A stretch of 64,000 nucleotides of DNA from Roseiarcus sp963764955 (GCA_963764955.1 CAVXVE010000059.1:124001-188000); one strand, 5' to 3'; counted from the stretch's first letter, positions 39,183 to 49,204 are shown. Notes: a model not told the origin generated them from the letters alone. Translations and numbers: made by a program.

Positions 39183-41441
39183 TCATGCGTTGCTGAAGTA
39201 CTTGCGGTACTGATAGCCTCCATACCCTGGCAGCTCGTCGAAATCGACCTTATTCAGGACGACGCCGGCGACTCGGTTGGCCTCGGGCCCCAAAACTCTG
39301 AAAGCTTCGTAGATGGTGTCGCGTGGCGTACGGCACCATTCGACGACCACCAAAATCTTGTCTGCGGCGGCCGCGAGGGCGAGCGCATCCACGACCGGCA
39401 GCAAAGGCGGACTGTCCATGATGACGTAGTCGAAACCTTTTCGTAACACGGCGATGAGATCCAACATTCCCTGAGACATCAGCAAGTCGGCCGCGTTTGT
39501 TGAGCTCGTGGATCCTGCAGGGATCAAGTTGATCTTCGTTACGGGGTCCTGCGTGATCACATCCGTGAGTTTGGCTGTGCCACATAGGAACTCGGACAAG
39601 CCTGGTTGGTTCTTCCGTCGCAGTGCATCCGAGGTCGAGCGCAGGCGCAAATCGCAGTCGAGCAGAATGGTCTTCTTGCCTGACCGGGCGCTAGAAGCAG
39701 CGAGCAACATGGCGGCAGTCGATTTGCCTTCGCCAGGGACCGCAGAAGTAATTAAAAAGACTTTTGAACTGGCGCTCGAAAGGTCAAGGTTGACCCGCAT
39801 TGCGCGCACCGCCTCGCTCAAGTGCGAGAGCGGTTTATTGACCACTTTCTCCAAGGATTGAGAATAGGAAACGAAGCGGGTTTTTCGTTGCGACACTAAA
39901 GGAATAAAACCAACGACTGGCAGGCCGAAGGATTGCTCGATGTCCGCGCTGGTCTTAACGCCAGGCTTAAAATATTCCAGCAGGAAGGCGAGCAGTAAAC
40001 CGCCACCGAGACCCGCCATCCCGCCAAGGGCATAAAATTTCAGGCGATTTGAAGCGGGTGACCTCGGAAGCGTAGCCGGTGAAACGATCCGCGCACTCGC
40101 AGACTGCATTTCGCGCTGCTCCGCCATATAGTTGTACTGGGTAAAATAGCTCTCGTAGTCCTTACGGTCCGCGTCGGCCGAACGCCGAAGTTGCTGCAAC
40201 TTGATGAAAGTTTCCGAATTAAGATTTTCGGTGAGACTTTTGAGGTTTGCCTCTAGGGATTGTTCCCGCCGCACGGCTATATCGTAAGCGTTCTTCATAA
40301 CGGGAAGGACGTTCTCCGCCTCGGCGATCATCTGCTTGTCCACAGACGCCAGCGCCACGCGAGTGGCGATGACTTGGGGATTATGCTCACCGAACTTGTT
40401 TTGCAGGTCCGCGAGGCTCCAAGTCAATTCCATTTTTTTATGACGTAGTTCAGTGAGCGCAGCCGATGCGGTTAGCTCAGAAATACTGTCAATATCGCCA
40501 TTGGTGTCGATCACGTGGCGGGCCTGCTCGAGGTGGGCGCTCTTGTCGCTGACCTCTTCGCGAGCAGCCATAAGCTGGGTGTTGAGCTCGTGAATCTGCT
40601 GCTCTCTGACTTTGTCCGATTCCGTGTCGTGGACGCCGCTCTCAGCCTGCACTTTCTGTATTGAGGCCTCGGTTTCCGAGACACGGGACTGCAGATTGTC
40701 CATACGCCCCTTCAGCCAGGCGGCGACGCGATCTAGCGCTTCCTGCCGCGCTTCTCGCTGACTCGCTAAATAATCGTTCGCAACGGTGGCCGCCAAGCGC
40801 TGCGCCTTCATCGGATCTCGTGATGATGCAGAAACGTGTATGATGTAGGAGTCTTGGTAAATATCCAGCCTCTTAATTAACTCATCTGCTGCCACATCCA
40901 GCTTTTCGGACTTTTCCTCCGTAGCGCCGACGGTTTGCTTGCTGTCGTCATCATCTCGGCCCAAGCGTAGGAAACCAAGCCGTTCTGCTAGATCGACAAC
41001 TCCAAGCTGTTTCGCAAAGGTTCCAATCCGTTTCGCAAGATGTCCGATTTGAAAGCCGTGAGATTGGAAATCCGGATCCGTGTCGAGGCCAAGCTCACTC
41101 GCGACGCGTAGCGCGACCGATTTCGACTTGAGGATGTTGATTTCGGTGTTAATCGCATCGAAACCGAGGGCGTCTACGAAGGGGGAGATGGGTTTCTGGA
41201 TCGTGGCGTCGATTTGTTGTTGCGGATCGTAGACGAGTATCTCGACCGTTGATTTATATCGTGACGGCACGATCACCTTTACAACGCCGTATGTTGCAAT
41301 TGACACAGACAGCGTTATAGCGGAGACAAGCTTCCAACGGCGCAGTACCGCCCGAAGGATAGCGATCAGGTCTATCGACGGAGCCTGCGCTCCGCCAACA
41401 CCTTCGTACTCAATTGGCGGCGCGGGAACCTTGTTCAGCAA
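39183..41441 (-). CDS. wzc: Polysaccharide co-polymerase and tyrosine autokinase (Wzc/ExoP type)
   Basis: Inner-membrane co-polymerase that controls chain length and export, 752 residues and intact. An N-terminal Wzz domain has a first membrane segment near residues 35-57 (LVSAITLSVSIATYGVVKVI). A long coiled-coil and GNVR region follows, then a second membrane segment near 480. The C-terminal BY-kinase domain has Walker A SAVPGEGKST near 567, Walker A' ILLDCDLR near 593, Walker B VIMDSPP near 673 and a short tyrosine cluster YGGYQYRKYF at the end. It is the last gene of the leftward operon. A truncated paralogue is at 61204-62888. Confidence 0.95.
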   Translation of the reverse strand: MLNKVPAPPIEYEGVGGAQAPSIDLIAILRAVLRRWKLVSAITLSVSIATYGVVKVIVPSRYKSTVEILVYDPQQQIDATIQKPISPFVDALGFDAINTEINILKSKSVALRVASELGLDTDPDFQSHGFQIGHLAKRIGTFAKQLGVVDLAERLGFLRLGRDDDDSKQTVGATEEKSEKLDVAADELIKRLDIYQDSYIIHVSASSRDPMKAQRLAATVANDYLASQREARQEALDRVAAWLKGRMDNLQSRVSETEASIQKVQAESGVHDTESDKVREQQIHELNTQLMAAREEVSDKSAHLEQARHVIDTNGDIDSISELTASAALTELRHKKMELTWSLADLQNKFGEHNPQVIATRVALASVDKQMIAEAENVLPVMKNAYDIAVRREQSLEANLKSLTENLNSETFIKLQQLRRSADADRKDYESYFTQYNYMAEQREMQSASARIVSPATLPRSPASNRLKFYALGGMAGLGGGLLLAFLLEYFKPGVKTSADIEQSFGLPVVGFIPLVSQRKTRFVSYSQSLEKVVNKPLSHLSEAVRAMRVNLDLSSASSKVFLITSAVPGEGKSTAAMLLAASSARSGKKTILLDCDLRLRSTSDALRRKNQPGLSEFLCGTAKLTDVITQDPVTKINLIPAGSTSSTNAADLLMSQGMLDLIAVLRKGFDYVIMDSPPLLPVVDALALAAAADKILVVVEWCRTPRDTIYEAFRVLGPEANRVAGVVLNKVDFDELPGYGGYQYRKYFSNA

Positions 41442-41641
41442 TAGCTTTACTCCTCCGCCGCCGCCTGGCCGCTACCTTCAGCTCTAGATCGGTATGCCGA
41501 CAGGCAGGGGACTAACGGGAACCGATCGGCGACGCCTCCAGCGGAACTCACACAAGGATCTTCTGCCAACACGTTGGCAAACGCTATATTCAGGCGCAAT
41601 AAGTGTCTGTCATGTCGCGAGTTGCGCAATTCGTACGTTCG

Positions 41642-42880
41642 TCACGCGGCATTCTCTGCATAGCGCGATCTTGTCGGCCGGAATTGATCGTCTGCATCAT
41701 CCGAGCGCTCACATCCACGCCCCGCCTCCAATACGCTCGCGCGGACCGTCGTTGCCGCGGGCGACCCGCGCAACAAAGTCTCCACGATGCGGGCGGCGGC
41801 TTTGCCGTCGCCGTAAGGATTGTGGGCAAAGCTCATTCGCTCGTACGCGGCGCGGTCATCCAGAAGGCGAGAGGCCCGCGCGACCAGCAGCTCAGTATCT
41901 GTGCCGACCAACTCCGCTGTGCCAGCTTCGACAGCCTCCGGGCGCTCGGTAGTATCGCGGGTAACCAGTACCGGCTTGCCCAACGACGGCGCCTCCTCCT
42001 GCACACCACCAGAATCCGTAATGATCAAATCTGCCCGGCGCATCAGATGAACGAAAGGCAAATAATCGAGCGGCGGGATGAGGTGGATCGCAGTATGCGA
42101 TCCCAGCACCGCCTGAGCGACCTGCCGCACTTTCGGATTGAGATGCACGGGATATACGATCTCGACGTCGCCCCGCGCCGCGAGACGCAACAGTCCGCGC
42201 GCAACCCGCTCGAGACCACCATCAAAATTCTCCCGCCTGTGGCCGGTCACCAAAACAACGCGCTTTGCCGGATCGAATTGCGGCAGCATTCGCTCGATCT
42301 CCGCCGTCCACATGGGATTCGCATCAAGCATCGCCAGCGCGTCGAACAACGCATCGATCACTGTATTCCCGGTCACCACGATCCGGGATGGATCAATCCC
42401 CTCCCGCAGCAAGTTGACGCGCGCCTGATTCGTCGGCGCAAAATGCAAGTCGGCGATTTGCGTGGTCAGCCGTCGGTTGATCTCCTCCGGCCAAGGGGAG
42501 TGAACATTGCCGGTCCGCAGCCCGGCCTCGACATGCCCGACAGGAAACTTCGCATAGAAACCCGCCAGCGAAGCAGCGAACGTCGTGGTGGTGTCGCCCT
42601 GCACCAACACCCGATCGGGCCGCAACTCCCCATAAACATCTGCGAGCCGTTCCAACACGGAGGAGGTAATCCAGGTCAGCCCCTGCCCGTCTCGCATGAC
42701 GTCCAGATCCCGGTCCGGCCTAATGGAAAAAAGACTCAATACCTGATCCAGCATCTGCCGGTGTTGCGCCGTCACGCACACTAGCGAGGTAATTCCCGGA
42801 GCCGCAGCCAGCCGGCGGATAATCGGCGCCATCTTGATGGCCTCGGGGCGTGTGCCAATCACAGAGAGAATGCGCATCAC
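41642..42880 (-). CDS. wecB: UDP-N-acetylglucosamine 2-epimerase WecB-like, copy 2, intact
   Basis: Non-hydrolysing UDP-GlcNAc (or UDP-GlcNAc3NAc) 2-epimerase of 412 residues. It has MRILSVIGTRPEAIKMAPII, VLVQGDTTTTFAASLAGFYA, GHVEAGLRTGNVHSPWPEEI, VLVTGHRRENFDGGLERVAR and ITDSGGVQEEAPSLGKPVLV, all family signatures. The C-terminal 30 residues (VLEAGRGCERSDDADDQF) are an unusual charged tail. The frame is unbroken, unlike copy 1. Neighbouring aminotransferase, dehydrogenase and N-acetyltransferase genes make a WbpI-like role on a 2,3-diamino sugar possible. Confidence 0.93.
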   Translation of the reverse strand: MMRILSVIGTRPEAIKMAPIIRRLAAAPGITSLVCVTAQHRQMLDQVLSLFSIRPDRDLDVMRDGQGLTWITSSVLERLADVYGELRPDRVLVQGDTTTTFAASLAGFYAKFPVGHVEAGLRTGNVHSPWPEEINRRLTTQIADLHFAPTNQARVNLLREGIDPSRIVVTGNTVIDALFDALAMLDANPMWTAEIERMLPQFDPAKRVVLVTGHRRENFDGGLERVARGLLRLAARGDVEIVYPVHLNPKVRQVAQAVLGSHTAIHLIPPLDYLPFVHLMRRADLIITDSGGVQEEAPSLGKPVLVTRDTTERPEAVEAGTAELVGTDTELLVARASRLLDDRAAYERMSFAHNPYGDGKAAARIVETLLRGSPAATTVRASVLEAGRGCERSDDADDQFRPTRSRYAENAA

Positions 42881-43225
42881 TATTCGTATCCGGAGATCGG
42901 GAAAAACCGGCCCCGTCGGGGATGAAAGTTGCGATGACGAACGAGCTGCTCCTTACGCGCGACGCGTTTCGTCGCAAAATTAGCCCATTCTAATCAGGCG
43001 GAGGCGGTGCTTCGTTCGGTAGAGGGTGTCGTAAAACCGTTCGGACGCTGCTGCACTCGAAATCGTTACGGATATGCGAATGCCCCATCCCGTTGCGCTG
43101 GCTCGATCCTTACCCGCCGCTGCTGGTTCCGAGACTTAGCGCCTTAGCGCGTCTCGGTTTAGGGGCACAGCATCGGTGGCTGCAACCTCGGCGCGACAGA
43201 CGCCGGCGGATCTCGATGTGGGCGC
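42881..43225. other. Intergenic stretch with hairpin, operon interior
   Basis: 345 bp between the first DegT gene and wecB copy 2. CCGAGAC near 43129 and GTCTCGG near 43153 form a 7-bp stem around TTAGCGCCTTAGCGC. There is no T run. It could attenuate or mark transcript processing ahead of wecB; no gene is seen. Confidence 0.35.
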
Positions 43226-44365
43226 CTAATCGCGGCACGAACGCCTCAACGCTGTGGCCACTCTCTCCTGCTCAGCAGCCGTCATCTGCGGATAGAGTGG
43301 CAACACGATCGAGCGATCCTGCGCAAGTTCGGAACGCGGCAGTGGGCTACGGAGCGACAAATCGGTGTAGGCGGGCTCCCGATGACTGCACATGATCCCA
43401 CGCCGGGTGGAAACGCCTTCGTCGAGCATTCGCTGCATGACCATACGCTGGTCGCAGCCATCGGGCAGGCGCACGCAGAAGCTTTGCCAGTTACTGCGAG
43501 CCCAATTCGGTTCGTCAGGAAGCTCGAGGTCAGCGATGACTGAAAGAAGAGACCTATACGTACCTGCCAGCTTGCGCCGTGTTTCAATGATTTCCGGCAA
43601 CCGCTTCAGTTGCTCCCTACCCACTGCCGCCTGAATGTCGGTCATCCGATAGTTGTAACCCAATATTGGGTATGACTCAAAGATTACCTCTCTTGTATTA
43701 TGTCGCACCGTATCTGGAACGCTCATAGCGTGTTGCCGCAGCAATCGGAACGTTGCGTCCCGTTCCGCGTTCGCCGTCGTGATCATCCCACCGTCGCCGG
43801 TGCTCATGACCTTGCGCGGATGAAATGAGAAACACGCAATGTCGCCGTGGGGCCTGCCGATTTTCTCCCATTGGCCCTGCCACAGGATCTCGCTGCCGAT
43901 CGCGCACGCGGCGTCCTCCACGACGGCAAGCCTGTGACGCCGGGCGATACCAATGATTGCGCCCAAATTGCAAGGCATTCCCATCTGATGCACACACAGA
44001 ATTGCTCGGGTCCGCTCGGTGACGGCGCTTTCGATCAGGTCTGGGTCAATGTTGAATCCATTCGCTTCGATATCGACGAAGACAGGGATGGCGCCGCAGT
44101 AGAGGATGGAATTAGCCGTGGCGATGTAAGAGTGGCTCACGGTGATGACTTCGTCGCCTGGGCCTACGCCTAAGGCGAGCAACGCCAGATGCAACGCGCA
44201 AGTGCAGTTCGACACGGCACAAGCGTGGTCGGCGCCGACGGTCTCGGCGAACTCCCGCTCGAATGAGGCCACCTCGGGGCCTTGCGTGATCCAGCCGCTC
44301 AAGATGACGCGTCGCGCCGCCTCCGCCTCCAATTCGCCCATCACGGGTCTGATGATTGGGATCAT
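43226..44365 (-). CDS. DegT/DnrJ/EryC1-family sugar aminotransferase, copy 1
   Basis: PLP-dependent aminotransferase of nucleotide sugars, 379 residues. It starts MIPIIRPVMGELEAEAARRV, with the ATG overlapping the epimerase stop (ATGA). Substrate and cofactor residues lie in AVSNCTCALHLALLALGVGP, VEDAACAIGSE and the lysine segment CFSFHPRKVMSTGDGGMI. The C-terminal half is complete (GYNYRMTDIQAAVGREQLKR). It is translationally coupled to the upstream NAD-epimerase, suggesting sequential oxidation or dehydration and transamination of one sugar nucleotide. Confidence 0.92.
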   Translation of the reverse strand: MIPIIRPVMGELEAEAARRVILSGWITQGPEVASFEREFAETVGADHACAVSNCTCALHLALLALGVGPGDEVITVSHSYIATANSILYCGAIPVFVDIEANGFNIDPDLIESAVTERTRAILCVHQMGMPCNLGAIIGIARRHRLAVVEDAACAIGSEILWQGQWEKIGRPHGDIACFSFHPRKVMSTGDGGMITTANAERDATFRLLRQHAMSVPDTVRHNTREVIFESYPILGYNYRMTDIQAAVGREQLKRLPEIIETRRKLAGTYRSLLSVIADLELPDEPNWARSNWQSFCVRLPDGCDQRMVMQRMLDEGVSTRRGIMCSHREPAYTDLSLRSPLPRSELAQDRSIVLPLYPQMTAAEQERVATALRRSCRD

Positions 44366-45336
44366 GCGGCGGTCGCTCCCTTGTTGACGCGCCACCAATC
44401 CACAAGGCGCGCGAGTCCCTCATTGAGGCCAACCTCAGCGCGGAACCCCAACAGTCGCTCCGCTTTGCTCGTGTCAGCCAGGCGTCGCGGCACGGGATTG
44501 ACTTTGCGCTCCGGGCCGTATTCAGGCGCCAAATCCGACCCCATGACCCTTAGCAGTCGCTCCGCCAGCTCATTCAGGCTGGTTTCAGTGCCACTTGCAA
44601 TGTTGAATACTTCGTCGTTAGCATCCGACTTTAGGGCCAAGATGTTGGAGCGGGCAACGTCGTCTATGTAAACGAAGTCCATTGTTGTTTTGCCGTCGCC
44701 CAAAATCAGTGGCGCCTGACCGGCGGCGATTCGCTCCATCCAGCGAACCAATACTTCGGTGTACTTGCCGTGAATATCCATTCTAGGACCATAAACGTTG
44801 AAGTAGCGAAGGGCTACATATGGTAGCCCGTGCATATCGTTGAATGATCGAAGCATGCCTTCCAGCATGGTCTTGCTGGCGCCGTACCACGTGCGATTGT
44901 TGTATGGATGATGGTCCTCGCAAGTGGGAAACTTGTCGGCTGCTCCGTAGATTGACGCTGACGACGCGGCGACCACCTTCTTGACGCCAGCGTTCAGCGC
45001 CGCCTCTACGACGTTGAACGCACCGTCGCACATCACGCCCAGCGCTTCCCGCGGGTCGGCGGCACACGCCGTTATGCGCAATGTCGCCATGTGAATAACT
45101 GCGTCCATTCCCTCGCTGGCTTTGTGCACGACGGCCGCATCACGAATGTCGCCGCGGACCAGCGTCACGCGCGGATCTCGCAGCGCAATCTCGACATTCG
45201 CCAGCGTCCCACGGCTCAGGTTATCGAGTATGACAATGCGACCAGGAGAGTATTCACGCAACAGCAAATCAATCGTCGTCGAGCCGACGAGACCACAGCC
45301 GCCAGTCACTAATATTCGTGAGCCGTCGATTTCCAT
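44362..45336 (-). CDS. NAD-dependent sugar-nucleotide epimerase/dehydratase
   Basis: Extended short-chain dehydrogenase related to UDP-glucose/UDP-GlcNAc 4-epimerases, 324 residues. The Rossmann motif is ILVTGGCGLVGSTTIDLLL, followed by VIHMATLRITACAADPREAL. The catalytic S-Y-K set is in AASSASIYGAAD and WYGASKTMLEGML, and LRYFNVYGPRMDIHGKYTEV forms the substrate loop. Intact, with a good start (MEIDGSRILVTGG). It overlaps the DegT gene by four bases. Confidence 0.92.
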   Translation of the reverse strand: MEIDGSRILVTGGCGLVGSTTIDLLLREYSPGRIVILDNLSRGTLANVEIALRDPRVTLVRGDIRDAAVVHKASEGMDAVIHMATLRITACAADPREALGVMCDGAFNVVEAALNAGVKKVVAASSASIYGAADKFPTCEDHHPYNNRTWYGASKTMLEGMLRSFNDMHGLPYVALRYFNVYGPRMDIHGKYTEVLVRWMERIAAGQAPLILGDGKTTMDFVYIDDVARSNILALKSDANDEVFNIASGTETSLNELAERLLRVMGSDLAPEYGPERKVNPVPRRLADTSKAERLLGFRAEVGLNEGLARLVDWWRVNKGATAA

Positions 45337-45377
45337 TACGTGTTCGCTTTGAGCGGTCTGCGCGGCGAAGCGTTCTG

Positions 45378-46015
45378 TTATCGAACTGGGCGGGCCGGAT
45401 TTCCTGCTACGGTCTCACCGGCCGGAACATCACTTATCAGGTTGCTTCCGAGACCAAGCATCGAACCAGTGCCGAGATCTCAGCCCATTTCTAATGCTGG
45501 ATCCACTACCAATATAACAATTGTCCCCAATCGTTGTACCGCCAGCAATCGTCACGTTAGAACCAATCACGACTCCAGTCACCAATCCTCACATCATGAT
45601 GGATCACCGTATTGGGAAGAACACAGACATGGTTGCCGATTACGCAATTACTCGTGATCACGACACCTGCCATAATGAGGACGTTGTAACCAATTACAGC
45701 CAGCGGTGCGATGGTGGCTGCAGGATGAATCACACGGGCAAACCGTTCGACATTCAGTGCAAGGCCGGTGACGACATCCTTCCGCGAGCGGAAGGATGTC
45801 GGACTGCCGGGGACCGCTAGGACCCGAGCCTCTGGAAAGTCGTTTAATGCCATCCTGCCGAATACTCGATAACCGTACCGATCGGATTCTTGTTTTTCCG
45901 GATCATCGTCAACAAATCCAATGCATTGGAACTTGTCATCCAGGCAGTGGAGAGCTTCAAGACCATTTCCGTTACATGGAAAAATGAGCAGTGGCCAGGT
46001 TCCACCAGCAACCAT
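45378..46015 (-). CDS. NeuD/PglD-like sugar O- or N-acyltransferase, two frameshifts
   Basis: Left-handed beta-helix acyltransferase with an N-terminal PglD-type nucleotide-sugar-binding domain (LLIFPCNGNGLEALHCLDD, CIGFVDDDPEKQ). The hexapeptide region starts FARVIHPAATIAPLAVIGYN and continues NHVCVLPNTVIHHDVRIGDW. A shift near 45583 gives VIGSNVTIAGGTTIGDNCYI, and another near 45475 gives LGLGSNLISDVPAGETVAGN and PARPVR before TAA at 45378. Joined length is about 211 residues, right for the family. The downstream short gap to the epimerase fits one transcript. Confidence 0.78.
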
Positions 46016-46027
46016 ATCTCCCCCTTC

Positions 46028-47153
46028 ATGCGCGCACTAAAGATCGTGTCCGCCTCGACTGCGAGCGTCCTCACGGCGTCGCTAACTCTTGCGCAATGCT
46101 GCGCGGCCAACTCAGCAAACATCGGCAGCGACAACACCTCCGTCCGCTGCCTGCTCCGAATGAGGAAACTGGCCGCAGCATAGCCCAAATCGGCGAATGC
46201 AGGCAGCAAGTGCACCGGGATCGGATAGTGAATCCCGGTGTGAATGCCCTGCTTTTGCAGCGCTTCTTGCCAAGCCTGCCGATGCTTGGCGCGAATTGCG
46301 TACACATGATATACGTGCCTTGCGTAGGGCATTGCGTCCGGCCGTGCGGACGCAGCTTCCGGCGAAGAGTCGATCATACCGGGCGGCAGACCGTCCGTCT
46401 TGCTTCTGTCCAGGTTTCGAGGTGGCGCAACTTGACCCTTAGTATTGCGCCTTGGATCCCTTCCATTCGGTAGTTGTATCCTTTGAGCACATGTTGATAC
46501 TTCTTCTCCGCGCCCCAGTCGCGCAGCATGCGTATTGTACGGGTGAACTCCGAATTGTTGGTCACCACCATCCCGCCTTCGCCGCAAGCGCCCAGGTTCT
46601 TGCCGGGATAGAAACTGAAACACCCCATGTCCCCGATGCTGCCGGCACGCCGTCCGTTGTATTCGGCGCCATGGGCTTGGGCCGCATCTTCGATTACGAC
46701 GAGGCCCCGATTCCTGGCGATCGACAGAATGGGGTCCATGTCAGCCGTCTGCCCGTAGAGGTGGACCGGAATGATGGCCTTGGTGCGCTCGGTGATCGCG
46801 GCCTCGATTTGCGACACATCCATCGTGAATGAACGTGGATCGATATCGACGAACACCGGGGTTGCCCCTGTGTATTGGATCGCCGATACAGTCGCCACGA
46901 AGGTAAAAGGGACGGTTATTACTTCGTCGCCCGGAGCGATTCCGGCCGCGAGCAACGCAAGATGCAAAGCGCTAGTGCCGCTATTTACAGCAATCGCTTG
47001 CCCTGCATGGCAGTAGCTAGCAAACTCCGCCTCGAACGCTTCCACCTCCGGGCCCAGGGTGAATTGGCAGCTGTCCAAGACGCTCTGGATGGCGGCGTTG
47101 AGTTCGGCCTTGATAGAGGCGTGCTGAGCCTTCAGGTCGACAAACGGAATCAC
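46028..47153 (-). CDS. DegT/DnrJ/EryC1-family sugar aminotransferase, copy 2, frameshifted
   Basis: PLP-dependent aminotransferase resembling WbpE/WlbC. MIPFVDLKAQHASIKAELNA, then AVNSGTSALHLALLAAGIAP, VVIEDAAQAHGAEYNGRRAG and the lysine segment CFSFYPGKNLGACGEGGMV are in one frame. After GYNYRMEGIQGAILRVKLRH the frame changes near 46380 and resumes with YARHVYHVYAIRAKHRQAWQ and GIHTGIHYPIPVHLLPAFAD, the normal C-terminal domain. The exact 3' end lies near 46030 and is uncertain. It overlaps the dehydrogenase gene (stop at 47150) by four bases. Confidence 0.85.
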
Positions 47154-48178
47154 GAGTTTTTTCCTTGACGTTTAATCTCAACAGTTTCGCCACGCCCGCG
47201 CATGGAGGTCGTGGCGGCCTCAATCACTTCGACGACGCGCAGCCCAAGGCGCCCATCCGTGATGGGCGCGGCCTCTGTTTCAATGCACTTGACGAAGTGA
47301 TCACCAGCGATGCGCAACGCCTCGGTAGTGTCGAGCTTCGGCGCCCACATATCGCCAGTTCGATAGCCGACAAGGAGCTGATAAATCTCTTGCGGATCAT
47401 TGGTGAATTTTACGCCAGAGTCGTACATCTTCACTTTTTCTGAAGTCGCCATATCGTCATACACAATCATTTTCTCGCTTCCACCCAACAAGATCTGGCG
47501 CACCTTAACCGGGGCCAGCCAGTTGACATTGGCGTGCGCGATAGCGCCGGAATTGTAGAACAGCGTCACGTAGGCGATGTTTTCGGGCATCGCGGGAAAA
47601 TGGGTCATGCCGCTAGCCGACACAGCAACCGGATGTTCCGCCAGCACGTAGTCGAGAATGGAGAAATCGTGAACGGCCAAGTCGGAAATGACATTGACGT
47701 CACGTTGGAAGAGTCCGAGATTTACGCGCACGGAGTCGTAATAGTATATTTTACCGAGATTGCCGCTCGCTACGATTTCGCGCATCTTACGGATTGCTCC
47801 GGTATAAATGAAAGTGTGGTCCACGAAAAGCGTGAGTTTACGACTTTCCGCTTGCTCAATTAGCTGCCGCGCTTGCTCTGATGTCTCGGTCATCGGCTTT
47901 TCGAGCCAGACGTGCTTTCCGGCACACAACGCCGCCAGCGCCAGGTCGAAATGTGTGCTCACCGGTGTGGCGATTGCGACAGCGTCAAGCGCAGGATCTC
48001 CAAGAATGTCATGTAAGCATGACTTGGTCTTGACGCCACGATAGCGCCGCTGAGCCAATTCCAGCCTGCACGGATTGGGGTCCACAACTGCGTGAAGCCG
48101 AGCGACTGCTGATTCTTCGATATTGCGAACAAGGTTAGTGCCCCAATAGCCGTATCCAATAACGCCGATGTTGATCAT
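47150..48178 (-). CDS. Gfo/Idh/MocA-family sugar-nucleotide dehydrogenase (WlbA/WbpB-like)
   Basis: 342 residues, intact. The NAD-binding motif is INIGVIGYGYWGTNLVRNIE, the catalytic lysine block is KHVWLEKPMTETSEQA and the substrate-binding stretch is VNVISDLAVHDFSILDYVLA, with the conserved HD pair. The WbpB/WlbA enzymes oxidise C3 of UDP-GlcNAcA before transamination by the neighbouring DegT enzyme; that pathway is inferred from the company it keeps. The ATG at 48178 gives the standard N terminus, and the gene overlaps DegT copy 2 by four bases. Confidence 0.92.
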   Translation of the reverse strand: MINIGVIGYGYWGTNLVRNIEESAVARLHAVVDPNPCRLELAQRRYRGVKTKSCLHDILGDPALDAVAIATPVSTHFDLALAALCAGKHVWLEKPMTETSEQARQLIEQAESRKLTLFVDHTFIYTGAIRKMREIVASGNLGKIYYYDSVRVNLGLFQRDVNVISDLAVHDFSILDYVLAEHPVAVSASGMTHFPAMPENIAYVTLFYNSGAIAHANVNWLAPVKVRQILLGGSEKMIVYDDMATSEKVKMYDSGVKFTNDPQEIYQLLVGYRTGDMWAPKLDTTEALRIAGDHFVKCIETEAAPITDGRLGLRVVEVIEAATTSMRGRGETVEIKRQGKNS

Positions 48179-48403
48179 AAGCTAACCTTATCTGAGGAGA
48201 TAATACTCAATTCGGGGATGAGTCTCCGCCCGCTGCGTTTAGCCAACTGTCTTTGAAGGCAAGAGGAGCGCGCAGCAAACTAGGAAGACCAATCGCGAAT
48301 ACCTACCCGCGGTCAGCGCTCTGTCCACGCCAGTCGGCGAGTGACTTACAACGACTTACTGGGTACCTGCCATTCGCGCGATTGCGGGCGCGAGCTTCGT
48401 TGC

Positions 48404-48880
48404 TCATTTCGCCTTGCGCACCTGCCCCGTCACTCTGGCAGGAACGCCGGTCACGGTGGCGTGATCGGGCACGTCGCGGGTCACCACGGCCCCCGCGCCA
48501 ACCAGCGCCCCTTCGCCGATTGTGACGCCCGCTAAAATGGTGGCGTTGCTGCCAATCGACGCGCGGGCCCTGACCCGAGTCCTGACAAGCCGCCAGTCGC
48601 CTGACTTTTGCAGCCCCCCATCGGAATTGACGGCGCTCGGATAGGTGTCATTGATGAACATGACCCCATGACCGATAAAAACTCCGTCTTCGATTTCGAC
48701 GCCGTCGCAAATGAATGTGTGGCTCGAGATCTTACAGTTTCGGCCAACCGACGCACCGCGCTGGATCTCGACAAAGGCGCCGACCCTGGTTCCGGCCCCG
48801 ATAGTGCATCCATATAGATTGACAAGGGTCGAGTGGAATATTTCTACACCCGGACCAAGCACTACATCATCGGCGATCAT
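48404..48880 (-). CDS. Hexapeptide-repeat sugar N-acetyltransferase (WbpD/WlbB-like)
   Basis: 158 residues from the ATG at 48880. Left-handed beta-helix repeats run throughout: LGPGVEIFHSTLVNLYGCTI, IGAGTRVGAFVEIQRGASVG, then IGHGVMFINDTYPSAVNSDG and VTIGEGALVGAGAVVTRDVP. The pattern matches the acetyltransferases that acylate the 3-amino group made by WbpE-like aminotransferases. The frame remains open upstream to 49063, but MIADDVVLGPG is the normal start. It precedes the dehydrogenase by 225 bp. Confidence 0.88.
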   Translation of the reverse strand: MIADDVVLGPGVEIFHSTLVNLYGCTIGAGTRVGAFVEIQRGASVGRNCKISSHTFICDGVEIEDGVFIGHGVMFINDTYPSAVNSDGGLQKSGDWRLVRTRVRARASIGSNATILAGVTIGEGALVGAGAVVTRDVPDHATVTGVPARVTGQVRKAK

Positions 48881-49204
48881 TAAAGCGCCGCTCCTCGGCA
48901 CGAAAGCCCATAGTTCGACTGGTTGGCGGCAGCCGAATGGCAAACATTTCGGGTTATTCGTCGTCTCGGAAGCGCCACTTGCCGATCGTATTGAAACTGT
49001 CCGGTCGTCGAATTTTCGCACGTGTTGGGAGGTACTGCCGTCAAGGGGCCAAGCTTGCTGCAAAGCAAGGAAAGTGTCGCGCCCGGGTTCGCATTGGCGC
49101 GAAACTATCGAGCTTGAAGGTTATGGGCTCGAATCGGTGGCGGGTTGCCCACCTTGGCCCTTAGCCTATCCGAGTCGAATGGGTCAACGGAGGTCAAAAA
49201 ACAA
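48881..49204. other. Intergenic stretch between antiterminator and first sugar gene
   Basis: 324 bp transcribed between the NusG-like gene and the N-acetyltransferase if the operon is continuous. No coding sequence or clear terminator was seen. Confidence 0.35.

Noticed and set aside
41603..42784. 393-codon plus-strand frame
   Set aside because: Exactly antisense to the intact wecB copy 2, with no recognisable product.
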